A DNA stretch of 64,000 nucleotides from Flavobacterium sp. 140616W15 (GTDB taxonomy: Bacteria > Bacteroidota > Bacteroidia > Flavobacteriales > Flavobacteriaceae), in NCBI RefSeq assembly GCF_003668995.1, contig NZ_CP033068.1:496001-560000 (forward strand). Reading direction: 5' to 3'. Positions 25,991-35,154 of the stretch are shown in pieces. The number at the start of each line of letters is the position of its first letter. Positions within the stretch are counted from its first letter, which is position 1. The notes below the pieces were generated by a model. It was not told the DNA's origin, made no database searches, and worked only from the letters and a program-made list of their open reading frames with translations. The position numbers and the translations under genes were made by a program.

Positions 25991-27238
25991 TTATAAAAAA
26001 TTAGTATTTTTTCTTTTTAATTTCTGATACAATTTATACTTAGGACCTTTTACAATTTGTGACTTGTAAATACCTACAGAACCTGATGATAAGTAGGCTA
26101 TTACACAAACAATAACAATGTAAATTCCACTTTCAATCCCAAATAATTCTATTCCCATTATGGTACATGCAATAGGAGTATGAGTTGCTCCAGAGAATAC
26201 AGCAACAAAACCCATTCCGGCTAGAAGTGCAATTGGCATAGGAACTACAAGCGATAAAGCACTGCCAAAAGTAGCACCTACAAAAAATAATGGAGTGACT
26301 TCGCCTCCTTTAAAACCAGCGCCTAAAGTAAATCCAGTAAAGAGAATTTTGAGCAAGAAATCATACCAGGCATTTGTATTTGTAAATGAATCAACAATTG
26401 TCGGAACTCCTAAACCTGAAAATTTTGAAAAACCGAAACCAGCAATAGCAATTGCCAGAATGATTCCGCCAACAAAAGGACGAAGAGGAGGGTATTTTAT
26501 AGTTTTAGAGAATAATGAACCCCAAAAATGCGTGCTACGAGAGAATAATAAAGCAGCAAATCCAAACAATGCTCCACAAATTAAAGTATAAAATAAGTTA
26601 GTCGCAGTAATTTCTGGAACAAGCGGAATACTATAATGAGTGTGTTTTACTTGCCAAATCTCGACAGTAAAATAGGCTGCATAAGCCACTATGAAAGATA
26701 ATAAAATGCTTTTTAGGTTAATTTTACTGAAATAGACGACCTCAAGAGCGAAAACAGCTCCAGCTAATGGCGTTCCAAAAACAGAAGCAAAACCGGCACT
26801 GATTCCTAAAATAATCAATGTTTTTCTTTCAGAATCATCGAGTTTAAAGATTCGGGTAAATTGGTCAGCGATTGCGCCTCCCATCTGTACAGCAGTTCCT
26901 TCGCGACCAGCTGAACCACCAAATAAATGCGTGATTATAGTTCCAAAAAAGACTAAAGGAGCCATTTTTAACGGAATAATCTGCTTGGGATTTTCGTATT
27001 CTTCAAGTAGCAGATTGTTACCTTTTACAACATCTTTTCCTAAGTAATAATAACTAAAACCTACAAGTAATCCGCCAATAGGTAAGAGCCAAATAATCCA
27101 GTCATGATGGATTCTGTATTGGGTAACAAACTCTAGAGTAATTAAAAAAAATGCCGAAGCTGAGCCCGATAAAATACCTATCAAAACACAAATGAAAATC
27201 CATTTGAGAGCGAGAAGTATTTTTGTTTTTAAATTCAT
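25991..27238 (-). CDS. ClC-family voltage-gated chloride channel/transporter
   Basis: A 415-residue inner-membrane chloride channel or Cl-/H+ antiporter. The ClC signature GSAGREGTAVQMGGAIADQF lies near residue 119 (the usual GKEGP with R and T replacements) and the second signature GAGFKGGEVTPLFFVGATFG near 317. About ten membrane segments are visible and there are no CBS domains, as in short bacterial forms. The ATG at 27238 is preferred over the in-frame TTG at 27271, because that TTG is the end of the -7 box TATATTTG (27269-27276). Whether it is a channel or exchanger cannot be settled from the sequence. Confidence 0.92.
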   Translation of the reverse strand: MNLKTKILLALKWIFICVLIGILSGSASAFFLITLEFVTQYRIHHDWIIWLLPIGGLLVGFSYYYLGKDVVKGNNLLLEEYENPKQIIPLKMAPLVFFGTIITHLFGGSAGREGTAVQMGGAIADQFTRIFKLDDSERKTLIILGISAGFASVFGTPLAGAVFALEVVYFSKINLKSILLSFIVAYAAYFTVEIWQVKHTHYSIPLVPEITATNLFYTLICGALFGFAALLFSRSTHFWGSLFSKTIKYPPLRPFVGGIILAIAIAGFGFSKFSGLGVPTIVDSFTNTNAWYDFLLKILFTGFTLGAGFKGGEVTPLFFVGATFGSALSLVVPMPIALLAGMGFVAVFSGATHTPIACTIMGIELFGIESGIYIVIVCVIAYLSSGSVGIYKSQIVKGPKYKLYQKLKRKNTNFL

Positions 27239-27268
27239 TAAAAAGGGGTAACAATATTTGTTTGAGTA

Positions 27269-27276
27269 CAAATATA
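27269..27276 (-). promoter_or_regulatory. -7 promoter box of the ClC gene
   Basis: The minus strand reads TATATTTG, matching TAnnTTTG, about 30 nt before the chosen ATG at 27238; it rules out the upstream TTG start. Confidence 0.55.
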
Positions 27277-27354
27277 ATAAATCAGTTTAGAACACGAATT
27301 TCACAAACAAATTAGTGAAATTCGTGTTTGAATGCTATAATTAGATTCTGATTT

Positions 27355-27741
27355 TTAATCTACAATTACCGCAGTAAATTCTATTTCTACCAAGTATTCT
27401 GGAGAAACTAGTTTACTAATTTCGTAAAAACCAGTTGTAGGTTTGATATCTTTAAAAAAGGTTGAATGTGCTCCAGCTACAGATTCAAAAGTCGAAATGT
27501 CGGTAGTAAAAATACGTGTTCTAATTACATCTTTCATTCCAATTCCTAAGTCTTCTAATACTTTTTCTACTCTTTCCAGAATATTCAACGTTTGTGCATA
27601 AGCATCATCGGCTTTAACTTTTTCGCCATCAACAATAGCGACTGTTCCCGAAACTTCTACGATATTACCAATGCGAACTGCACGACAATATCCCATTTTG
27701 TCTTCCCAAGGAGATCCTGTCAGGATGTTTTCTCTTTTCAT
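27355..27741 (-). CDS. ridA: RidA/YjgF-family reactive-intermediate deaminase
   Basis: A 128-residue cytoplasmic protein of the RidA family, which forms trimers and hydrolyses reactive enamine/imine intermediates made by pyridoxal-phosphate enzymes. Visible are GNIVEVSGTVAIVDG near 26, MKDVIRTRIFTTDI near 83 with an Arg at the place that binds the substrate carboxylate, and a C-terminal LVSPEYLVEIEFTAVI strand with the conserved Glu. The first quarter (SPWEDKMGYCRAVRIG) marks the subgroup sometimes called RidA-like rather than the archetype. Substrate unknown. Confidence 0.88.
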   Translation of the reverse strand: MKRENILTGSPWEDKMGYCRAVRIGNIVEVSGTVAIVDGEKVKADDAYAQTLNILERVEKVLEDLGIGMKDVIRTRIFTTDISTFESVAGAHSTFFKDIKPTTGFYEISKLVSPEYLVEIEFTAVIVD

Positions 27742-28261
27742 TCTAAGGTTGTTTTGTGTGTTTTTGAATTGCTTTTAGTGGCTTTTTAAGAGTAATTCAT
27801 AGTTAGATTAATGTACTGCAATTTATGAAAAATGTACAAGAAAGGCTTTAAAATAGTTTTAATAATTCCTTATAAATAATCAGTTTTTGTGATAAAACTT
27901 CAAGATTTGGGCGTGTCCCTACGGGTCGGGCTTCCCGATAGCTATCGGGACACGACAAGTCCTCGCACTTCCTTCGTCAGGCTGTGGGCTTTCTGTTGCC
28001 ATCCCTCACGCGAGATTAATGCTATTAAGTTGAGGAAACTGCTGTGATGTTCCTGATTAAATCTCGCACAAAGAGGCAAAATCGCAAAGAAAATGTATCT
28101 AAACTTGGCGACTTTGCGTCTTTGCGAGAAAAATTTTAGTTCAAAAAGCTTAGTTTAATGACATTGTTCAAGAGATTGCGTACAAAATGAGTATTGATTG
28201 CAGATCAATTAATGATTGCTTTTAAATATAAACAAGAAAGTAACTTATAGCATATTACAAA
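27742..28261. repeat. Intergenic region with a dispersed palindromic repeat element
   Basis: A 520-bp gap. It carries the exact palindrome CCCGATAGCTATCGGG at 27934-27949, the CTTCCTTCGTCAGG motif found in the 255-bp repeats, and CGCAAAGA/TTTGCGTCTTTGCGAG motifs near 28085-28130. Long GC-rich stretches contrast with the surroundings. No open frame of interest. Confidence 0.7.
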
Positions 28262-29182
28262 TTATATCCATTTGTCGCTGCTAGTAAAATCATTAGGAAA
28301 GTAAGTAAGATATTGCACCATTCTAGGAGTTGTTCCTTGGTTTGCCGATGCGCAATGAGGCAATGTGTTTTGCCATATTATAAAGTCTCCGGCATTTGCA
28401 ACTATAGGTACAGGTTGCGTTATTTTGAGTATTTCTTCTCTAGGATTTATAGTAGGATCAAGATTTTTTAACCAAGAATCTATTTTATTATGAAATCCAG
28501 GAACACAATGAAAAGCACCATCTTGAGCACCACAATCAGTAAGATAGAGCAGTCCTTGAAACCCAAAACTAATAGGTAAACTTAAACTAACATCCCAATG
28601 GAGAGCACCTCCCAAAAAAGTAAATTCATGAGTTTCTGGGGGATTAAAACTTACTTTATCTATCGTTTTGTATATCTCAGTAGTTTTGTATAGCTGTTCA
28701 TACGCTTTTTTTATGCGAGGAGAAAACCTGTTTCTGTTTAATGTTTCGTGGTCTGAAAAATTAAGCATTAGCCCTTTTTGTTCCTGATGGCTTTCATACC
28801 AAGATTCTTTTTTATTAGGATCCATCTTTAAGAAATCCCAAATAGCACGTTGTGTGTCCTCACAATGCTCTTTAGGGATAGCGTCTTTTATAATAACATA
28901 TCCATTTATATTCCAAAATTCGAGATCATCATCAGATAGTACATTTTCTGTAAGGTCTTCGGTTTCTAGAGGAGTATTCTTTTTGTTTTTATTTACCCAA
29001 ATTTTAAAAGCTTCAAAATCGGGCTTTTCAAAATATAAATATTGTAACGTATCTTCCATACTAATCCCTAATCGGTATAGCATTTCAATTTCTTTGTCCC
29101 AAGTTAAATTTTCATCAGTAGTAACCACCTTATTTGGGTTTAAGATGCGGTTCCATAGACTTTCAAGAATGTTCCAAGGCAT
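28262..29182 (-). CDS. Phytanoyl-CoA dioxygenase (PhyH)-like Fe(II)/2-oxoglutarate enzyme
   Basis: A 306-residue cytoplasmic member of the PhyH family of non-haem iron, 2-oxoglutarate-dependent hydroxylases. The facial triad is visible: HWD with His195 and Asp197, and distal His276 in TLPHCASANQG, followed by Arg287 (TTPRMVQY), which would hold 2-oxoglutarate. GFQGLLYLTDCGAQDGAFHCVPGFH and GDFIIWQNTLPH are the family's core strands. Bacterial members hydroxylate very different small molecules, so the substrate is open. It sits 56 nt downstream of an unusual Hint-like protein and is probably cotranscribed with it. Confidence 0.88.
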   Translation of the reverse strand: MPWNILESLWNRILNPNKVVTTDENLTWDKEIEMLYRLGISMEDTLQYLYFEKPDFEAFKIWVNKNKKNTPLETEDLTENVLSDDDLEFWNINGYVIIKDAIPKEHCEDTQRAIWDFLKMDPNKKESWYESHQEQKGLMLNFSDHETLNRNRFSPRIKKAYEQLYKTTEIYKTIDKVSFNPPETHEFTFLGGALHWDVSLSLPISFGFQGLLYLTDCGAQDGAFHCVPGFHNKIDSWLKNLDPTINPREEILKITQPVPIVANAGDFIIWQNTLPHCASANQGTTPRMVQYLTYFPNDFTSSDKWI

Positions 29183-29238
29183 AGTTTTATGTGTAGTTGT
29201 GATTCGATAATTAAGGGTGATAAATATGGATTGCCTTT

Positions 29239-29790
29239 TTATTGTGTCATTTCAAGAGGTATTTGATCAAAATAAACTTGTAATGTAAAATCACCTATTA
29301 CAATACCATTTGCAAGTAATAAGTGACCATTAGGTGTATTGTCCCATTTTGCATTTGTCGAAATATTATACCCTTTACCATTGTGATTTATTATTGAAAT
29401 ACTTTCAATTAATACAGGGTTTCCGTTTTTGTCAACGATTTCTTGTCCTGGAATTAGAGTACTTGCTTTTGTGTATTTTCCAGTTGAAAGTAAGAAAGGA
29501 AGGTTTGCATCGCAAATTAAATAAGGTATGTCATTACTAGGTACAAAAACATATACCATTTTTTCAGAATGACTTAGGTGTTTGTTGTCAATGCTAAAAG
29601 AGACTTTAGCAATTTTTGATGATAATTTAATTTTACCTTTATTTAATTTTACAGAAATTGCGGATACTGTATCTCCTTTTGTAAAATGGTACATGGGTTT
29701 TAGTCCAGTAGGAATTGCGATGAGAGAGTTGTTTTCTAAAGCACTACTATTTAGATTAATGTCAATCAATGGAATAGAATTGGTTTTCAT
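29239..29790 (-). CDS. Degenerate Hint/intein-fold-like protein
   Basis: A 183-residue protein with no signal peptide. Its layout follows a Hint domain: an entry motif resembling 'xxVxxxxGxxPIxxxxxGDxV' (IAIPTGLKPMYHFTKGDTV, residues 23-41), a middle block (LICDANLPFLLSTGKYTKASTLIPGQEIVD, like 'TxDHPFxxxxGxxxAxxLxxGDxV') and a C-terminal HLLLANGIVIGDF strand. The autoprocessing Cys at the start and the block-B His are not present (Ser/Asn at the expected places), and the terminal His-Asn is missing. If the match is right, it is an inactive Hint fold used for binding. It precedes the PhyH gene by 56 nt. Function unknown. Confidence 0.6.
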   Translation of the reverse strand: MKTNSIPLIDINLNSSALENNSLIAIPTGLKPMYHFTKGDTVSAISVKLNKGKIKLSSKIAKVSFSIDNKHLSHSEKMVYVFVPSNDIPYLICDANLPFLLSTGKYTKASTLIPGQEIVDKNGNPVLIESISIINHNGKGYNISTNAKWDNTPNGHLLLANGIVIGDFTLQVYFDQIPLEMTQ

Positions 29791-29943
29791 GCTTTGTGTT
29801 TTTAGAAAATTTAACTGTGTTTTTTTAAAAGAAAATCTCTCAAAAATAACTTATTCGGAAATAGTATTATTAGGTATAAATACCTGTTTTTTATTGTTTG
29901 GTCTTTAATATTATCTAAACCTTAATAATTGTTTACAATCAAA

Positions 29944-30249
29944 TTATTCAACTTGATATTGTTCAAAAAGGCGAAGCTTGTTTTGTGTAGCAGTGAGGTT
30001 TTTTTGAAGCGTTTCGATTTTATTTAGTAAATGGGCAATGGCATCAATTCCTTCTAAATTAATTTTTAGATCATAATGCATTCGTATCATTTTTTCAATA
30101 GAAGGTAATTGTTCTGGTTGTAAATATTGTTCTTCTTTGAGAATGATAATTTCTATCAGTCCATAATCATTCAGCTTAGATATAAAGTTATCTTCAATTT
30201 CATGATATAGACAAAATTGTTTTATTTGGATTAAGTTTTTGTTATTCAT
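29944..30249 (-). CDS. cbpM: Chaperone modulator CbpM
   Basis: A 101-residue cytoplasmic partner that binds the J-domain of CbpA and restrains its co-chaperone and DNA-binding activity. It has the MerR-like N-terminal helices ([28 protein letters not shown]), the [24 protein letters not shown] core and a C-terminal coiled coil ([19 protein letters not shown]). The identification is supported by its position: it overlaps the end of cbpA by 8 nt, the standard cbpA-cbpM arrangement. Confidence 0.88.
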   Translation of the reverse strand: MNNKNLIQIKQFCLYHEIEDNFISKLNDYGLIEIIILKEEQYLQPEQLPSIEKMIRMHYDLKINLEGIDAIAHLLNKIETLQKNLTATQNKLRLFEQYQVE

Positions 30250-31159
30250 GATTTCTTATTTTTGATAATTCTTTAAATAATTCTTTTTCTTTTTCAGATA
30301 ATTTTGTTGGGATTTTTATGGTGTAAGTGATATATAGGTCCCCAAATTGATTTTCTTTTTTATATACAGGAAACCCTTTTCCTTTTAATTTAACTTTAGT
30401 TCCGGGTTGTGTTTCTGGTGGGACTTTTATTTTTACTTTTCCATCAAGAGTATTTACTAAAACTTCTCCGCCTAATATTGCGGTATATAAATCAAGATCA
30501 ACATCGGCATATAGATTGTTTCCTTCTCGTTTAAAATCTGAATTGTTTTCAATTACAAACGTGATATATAAATCTCCATTAGGACCCCCGTTAGCGCCAG
30601 GGCCTCCATGTCCAGGGATTTTTATAATCTGTCCGTTTTCTACACCAGCAGGAATTGTAATTCGGATATTTTTGCCATTAACGACCAGACTTTGCTTGTG
30701 TGTTTTGTAGGCCGATGTGAGGTTTAATTGCAATTCGGTATTAAAATCAGCACCTCTATATTTAACTTGACTTCTACTGCTTCTTCTGGATCCATACATA
30801 GAATTGAAGAAATCAGAAAAATCACTTTCTGAAAAATCATCTCCAGAAAAATTAGAATAATTGCTGTTATTTTGTTGTTGTTTAGAATATTGTTGCTGGT
30901 TAGGGTCATATCCTGCTTTTTCAAACTCGTCAGCATGTTTCCAGTCTTTACCGAATTTATCGTATTTTTTTCGATTTTCGGGATTGCTTAAAACTTCATT
31001 TGCTTCGTTTATTTCTTTGAATTTTGTTTCAGCTTCTTTATCATTTGGATTTAAGTCTGGATGATATTTACGAGCTAATTTTCGATAAGCCTTTTTAATT
31101 TCGGCTTCTGTAGCAGATTTTGTAATTCCTAATGTTTTATAATAGTCGATATAATCCAT
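30242..31159 (-). CDS. cbpA: DnaJ-class co-chaperone CbpA
   Basis: A 305-residue type II J-protein that stimulates DnaK. The J-domain (1-70) has HPD at 33-35 within [20 protein letters not shown] Gln/Asn/Ser-rich linker (about 85-125, with runs such as [13 protein letters not shown] and SESDFSDFF) leads to the two-lobed substrate domain (about 135-300), with [23 protein letters not shown] and [21 protein letters not shown]. No zinc-finger region is present, which separates it from DnaJ. It overlaps cbpM. Confidence 0.93.
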   Translation of the reverse strand: MDYIDYYKTLGITKSATEAEIKKAYRKLARKYHPDLNPNDKEAETKFKEINEANEVLSNPENRKKYDKFGKDWKHADEFEKAGYDPNQQQYSKQQQNNSNYSNFSGDDFSESDFSDFFNSMYGSRRSSRSQVKYRGADFNTELQLNLTSAYKTHKQSLVVNGKNIRITIPAGVENGQIIKIPGHGGPGANGGPNGDLYITFVIENNSDFKREGNNLYADVDLDLYTAILGGEVLVNTLDGKVKIKVPPETQPGTKVKLKGKGFPVYKKENQFGDLYITYTIKIPTKLSEKEKELFKELSKIRNHE

Positions 31160-31453
31160 TCTTTTGAGTTTTTAATAAAGGTAAATTAAAACATTGAAGT
31201 TATGAATAAGTTATTAATTATCAAAATAGTATATTCTGTATCTTGAATATTTGAAAGTCCCTTTATAGGATGCTGTCAATATAAAAGTAGTAGGTTGTGT
31301 TTTTTTGGCAGGTTTTTTGCATCCAAAAATTAGCCTAATATATTGTTATAAATCTCTTAAAGTTGTAGAGCACAATTTAATTATGCTATTTTTGCTATAT
31401 ATCCCTATGATTTTGAAAAAATCTAAAAATTGATTCCATAATATTATACCTGA

Positions 31454-32176
31454 ATGAAACAGCTTTTATTTTTTATATTATTAATTACAACCCTTTCGGC
31501 ATCTGCTCAAGTAGAATTTGCACCTAAGTTTAAACCAATTCCTCCAGCAAATTTTGGTATTAAGCCTAAGAAAACTCCACCACCTGGAACAATTATTCCA
31601 CCAATGGAAATGCCTGGTATAAAGGCACCAAATGTTTTTAATAGTACAAGTATCGCGCCTGTGCAATCACAATTAAATTCTTCGTATCAAATAGGAAAAA
31701 CAACAAATAGTTTCTCAATGACACCTTCTAATGAATTTGCAAATCCAGGAGACAGATATGTGCCTGGGATGGAAAAAGATTTGGATAAAACATTAAAAGA
31801 TCAAGGCCTTAAAGAAGGTAGAGGGGCTTTGCTTAAGCAAAATATTTCGTTTGGAGATTTTAAAACTAAAGCAAATTATTTTATTATAAGACTTAGAGAT
31901 TTTGGAGCTATTGATGGTGATTTGGTAAAAGTATCTTCTAATGACAAGATAATACAGTCTCAAGTTTTTTTGGATAGTAATTATAAGGATATTAGAATAG
32001 TTTTGGATAAAGGATTTAATAAAATGGAATTTGAAGCATTAAATATTGGTAGTTTGGGAGGTAATACTGCTGAGATACAAATATTAGATGATAATAAAAA
32101 TGTAGTTATTCATGATTATTGGAACAATCTTGCTGCTGGTTTTAAGGCATCAATAGTTGTTATTAAAGAAGAATAA
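31454..32176 (+). CDS. Secreted protein of unknown function, proline-rich N-terminus
   Basis: A 240-residue exported protein with signal peptide 1-18 (ends SASAQ). The mature N-terminus (20-60) is Pro- and Lys-rich (FKPIPPANFGIKPKKTPPPG, IIPPMEMPGIKAPN), then comes a globular beta-rich domain (about 130-238) with ISFGDFKTKANYFIIRLRDFGAIDGDLVKVSSN and FNKMEFEALNIGSLGGNTAEIQILDDN. This last domain resembles secreted jelly-roll modules in flavobacteria, but I cannot name the family. A terminator follows. No neighbour hints at its job. Confidence 0.75.
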   Translation: MKQLLFFILLITTLSASAQVEFAPKFKPIPPANFGIKPKKTPPPGTIIPPMEMPGIKAPNVFNSTSIAPVQSQLNSSYQIGKTTNSFSMTPSNEFANPGDRYVPGMEKDLDKTLKDQGLKEGRGALLKQNISFGDFKTKANYFIIRLRDFGAIDGDLVKVSSNDKIIQSQVFLDSNYKDIRIVLDKGFNKMEFEALNIGSLGGNTAEIQILDDNKNVVIHDYWNNLAAGFKASIVVIKEE

Positions 32177-32204
32177 GTTATTTTTTTAAAAATTATAAAT
32201 AATG

Positions 32205-32260
32205 AAAGATTCAAAAGGGATTAAGTTTCTAGACTTTTAATTTCCTTTTGAATCTTTTTA
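32205..32260 (+). terminator. Terminator after the 31454-32176 gene
   Basis: AAAGATTCAAAAGG (32205-32218) and CCTTTTGAATCTTT (32244-32257) form a perfect 14-bp stem with a 25-nt loop and a T-tail. Confidence 0.75.
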
Positions 32261-32435
32261 GGTTTTGCATATTGATGTTTCTATACATTGAAATAATTAC
32301 TTTTAACGAGTAATTATTAATTTTTTTTAGGCTTTGTATCTCTGATTTTCTGAGCTTTTAGTAAAAAAAGTGAATGGTGATAAAAAAAATATATTTTTTT
32401 CATTGCTCTGATTTTTCAATTCGGAATATAAAAAG

Positions 32436-32443
32436 TATTTTTG
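32436..32443 (+). promoter_or_regulatory. -7 promoter box directly in front of guaA
   Basis: TATTTTTG matches TAnnTTTG. Only CGC separates it from the ATG at 32447, so transcription starting at the usual distance would yield a leaderless or nearly leaderless guaA mRNA. Confidence 0.5.
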
Positions 32444-32446
32444 CGC

Positions 32447-33976
32447 ATGCAACACAACGTACTTATTTTAGATTTCGGATCGCAATATACTCAGCTTATT
32501 GCGCGTAGAGTTCGCGAATTAAATATATTCTGCGAAATCTTCCCTTATAATCATTTTCCGAGTGATTTATCAAGTTATAAAGCAGTAATTCTAGGAGGAA
32601 GCCCATTCTCTGTTCGTGCAGAAGATGCTCCACATCCAGATTTATCTCAAATTCGTGGTAAACTTCCAATGTTGGCAGTTTGTTACGGAGCACAATATCT
32701 AGCTCATTTTAGCGGAGGAGAAGTAGCTGCTTCAAACACTAGAGAATATGGTAGAGCCAATTTATCTTATATTAAGGAAAACGAAGTTTTCTTTGAAGGT
32801 GTTTCAGAAAACAGTCAAGTTTGGATGAGTCATAGTGATAGTATCAAAGCTTTGCCTACAAATGGAGTAAAATTAGCAAGTACGCATGATGTAGAATTTG
32901 CTGCTTACAAAATTGAAGGCGAAACTACTTATGCTATTCAATATCACCCAGAAGTTTTTCATTCAACTGATGGATCAAAGATGCTTGAGAACTTTTTAGT
33001 AAAAATTGCTGAAGTTCCTCAAAACTTTACACCAAATGCTTTTGTTGAAGAAATGGTGGCAGAGTTGAAGGAAAAACTAGGTAATGACAAAGTAGTTCTA
33101 GGATTGTCAGGAGGAGTAGATTCGACTGTAGCTGCTGTATTATTAAATCAAGCAATTGGTGAAAACTTATACTGTATATTTGTAAATAACGGTTTACTTC
33201 GTAAAAACGAATTCCAAAATGTATTGGATCAATACAAAGGAATGGGTTTAAACGTAAAAGGAGTAGATGCTGGAGATCGTTTTCTTAGCGAATTAGCAGG
33301 AATCAGTGATCCAGAAACCAAACGTAAAACGATTGGTCGTGTATTTATCGAAGTTTTTGATGATGAATCACACCTTATTGAAGATGTAAAATGGTTGGCA
33401 CAAGGAACAATTTATCCAGATGTTATTGAATCAGTATCTGTAAAAGGACCTTCTGCAACGATTAAATCTCACCATAATGTAGGTGGATTGCCAGATTACA
33501 TGAAATTAAAAATTGTTGAGCCTCTTCGCATGCTTTTTAAAGATGAAGTACGTAGAGTAGGAGCCTCTTTAGGAATAGATCCAGAGTTATTAGGAAGACA
33601 CCCTTTCCCAGGACCTGGATTATCAATTAGAATTCTTGGAGATATTACTCCTGAGAAAGTTCAAATTTTGCAAGATGTTGATGCCGTATTTATTGACGGA
33701 TTAAAATCTTGGGGATTGTACGATAAAGTTTGGCAAGCAGGCGCAATTTTGCTTCCTGTAAATAGTGTTGGTGTAATGGGTGATGAGCGTACTTACGAAA
33801 AAGTAGTAGCGCTTAGAGCTGTAGAATCTACTGATGGTATGACTGCCGACTGGGTACATTTGCCATACGATTTCTTAATGAAAGTTTCTAACGACATTAT
33901 AAATAAAGTAAAAGGTGTGAATCGTGTAGTTTACGATATCAGCTCAAAACCACCTGCAACAATTGAGTGGGAATAA
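32447..33976 (+). CDS. guaA: GMP synthase (glutamine-hydrolysing)
   Basis: Converts XMP to GMP with glutamine and ATP, in the cytoplasm. The 509-residue protein has a class I glutamine amidotransferase domain (residues 3-185; VCYGAQ with nucleophile Cys79, and YHPEVFH near 167 with the catalytic His), an ATP pyrophosphatase domain with the P-loop [14 protein letters not shown] near 222, and the C-terminal dimerisation domain ([16 protein letters not shown], ending [11 protein letters not shown]). The ATG at 32447 is chosen: it gives the conserved start [14 protein letters not shown], whereas the in-frame TTG at 32441 lies inside the -7 box. Confidence 0.97.
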   Translation: MQHNVLILDFGSQYTQLIARRVRELNIFCEIFPYNHFPSDLSSYKAVILGGSPFSVRAEDAPHPDLSQIRGKLPMLAVCYGAQYLAHFSGGEVAASNTREYGRANLSYIKENEVFFEGVSENSQVWMSHSDSIKALPTNGVKLASTHDVEFAAYKIEGETTYAIQYHPEVFHSTDGSKMLENFLVKIAEVPQNFTPNAFVEEMVAELKEKLGNDKVVLGLSGGVDSTVAAVLLNQAIGENLYCIFVNNGLLRKNEFQNVLDQYKGMGLNVKGVDAGDRFLSELAGISDPETKRKTIGRVFIEVFDDESHLIEDVKWLAQGTIYPDVIESVSVKGPSATIKSHHNVGGLPDYMKLKIVEPLRMLFKDEVRRVGASLGIDPELLGRHPFPGPGLSIRILGDITPEKVQILQDVDAVFIDGLKSWGLYDKVWQAGAILLPVNSVGVMGDERTYEKVVALRAVESTDGMTADWVHLPYDFLMKVSNDIINKVKGVNRVVYDISSKPPATIEWE

Positions 33977-34006
33977 TCTTTGATTATCTCTCTGAAATAT
34001 ATTAAG

Positions 34007-34041
34007 ACAATGCCCATATGAAAATATGGGCATTGTTATTT
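34007..34041. terminator. Bidirectional terminator between guaA and the convergent gene
   Basis: ACAATGCCCATAT and ATATGGGCATTGT form a 13-bp perfect stem around a 4-nt loop, followed by TATTT. It serves guaA and the minus-strand gene ending at 34045. Confidence 0.85.
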
Positions 34042-34044
34042 AGA

Positions 34045-34983
34045 CTATTGTGAAACAAAGGTATTGTAACTTTGTACAGCATTATTATAATCACTTGAAG
34101 CGCTGTCGAACCAGTTTTCAATATTAGCTGTATCTAATTTCTTTTCTTGCAGTCTGTCTGTTACTGTATTTAAAGATTCTGTAGCAGATGAACATTTTCG
34201 ATAAAACGTTTCATATACACTTTTATAGTATGCATCTTTTAGTTTAGAGGTGTCTTTTTTACTTATGTCTTTGTTTGTTTCAATAGACGTTTTTAGTGTG
34301 CTTAGAGCTGATTTTATTGTGTTAACGTCAGGAGTTTTTGTTTGAAACATGTCAAAAACAGCATTTAAATCAATTAAATCTTTTTTCATAGGAATTACGA
34401 AGCTTGCGATGGGGCTGTTTTTTAGTAAAGCAAGTTCAGCTTTGTTTCCAGCATCAGATGCTAGATGCCCAGCAGTTCTCCATGATATTTCAGATTTTTT
34501 TATATTAGATAAAAGGCTATCGTTGATTTGATTGTATTTAATTAGTTTTTTATCTTCCTTAAAATCTTTATTTGATACATAGTTGCTTAATGCAGTGCAC
34601 CATTTGCTCACAGACTTAATATTATTTTCTCCCTCGGATACGTTTTTTTTAATGGCCATTTTTTCATCAAATACTGGAGCAGCATTAAGTGTTGCTGTGT
34701 AGGCAGTTTGTATACTGGATTGGACAGTTAGATCACATCTAACAGCATGCGGTGTCAAATTTGGATTTTTAACCAACCGTTCTACATTAGATTGGACATT
34801 TGACGCAATATTTTTATAGTTTTCTAATGTTTTAGAATAGGAGTTACTAAGATCAATAACAGAATTCGATAGTTGTATAATCTTTGAAGCGTCAGGCTGT
34901 GGTTTTGTTACTTTTTTCTTCTGCGCACATAGACCAATAGAAAAAATTAAAAAAGGCGTAACAAGGTGTAATTTAAGTTTCAT
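34045..34983 (-). CDS. Secreted helical protein of unknown function
   Basis: A 312-residue exported protein with signal peptide 1-20 (ends GLCAQ), then a Lys-rich KKKVTKPQPDASK stretch. The rest is predicted mostly helical, rich in Ser, Asn, Lys and Thr, with heptad-like LSNSVIDLSNSYSKTLENYKNIASNVQ and a C-terminal DSASSDYNNAVQSYNTFVSQ. Overall it resembles DUF3829-type helical periplasmic proteins, but I am not certain. The ATG at 34983 is chosen over a TTG at 35013, which lies within the -7 box TATTTTTG (35011-35018). No operon partner. Confidence 0.72.
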   Translation of the reverse strand: MKLKLHLVTPFLIFSIGLCAQKKKVTKPQPDASKIIQLSNSVIDLSNSYSKTLENYKNIASNVQSNVERLVKNPNLTPHAVRCDLTVQSSIQTAYTATLNAAPVFDEKMAIKKNVSEGENNIKSVSKWCTALSNYVSNKDFKEDKKLIKYNQINDSLLSNIKKSEISWRTAGHLASDAGNKAELALLKNSPIASFVIPMKKDLIDLNAVFDMFQTKTPDVNTIKSALSTLKTSIETNKDISKKDTSKLKDAYYKSVYETFYRKCSSATESLNTVTDRLQEKKLDTANIENWFDSASSDYNNAVQSYNTFVSQ

Positions 34984-35010
34984 TGTAGCTTTATTGTTAA
35001 ATTTAACAAA

Positions 35011-35018
35011 CAAAAATA
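35011..35018 (-). promoter_or_regulatory. -7 promoter box of the 34045-34983 gene
   Basis: The minus strand reads TATTTTTG, matching TAnnTTTG, with a leader of about 22 nt to the ATG at 34983. Confidence 0.5.
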
Positions 35019-35154
35019 CGGAAAAAACTTATGTATTGATTATTTGAATTGTAATTCCATGGGATAATAAGAAAACAATTGAATTGGAACAGTATTATTT
35101 TTCAAATTAAGGCATTACATTTGTAATGCCTTAATTTTTTCAAACCTACTATTT

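Noticed and set aside
32441..32446. TTG start for guaA
   Set aside because: The TTG is the end of the -7 promoter box and would add only two residues before the conserved N-terminus.
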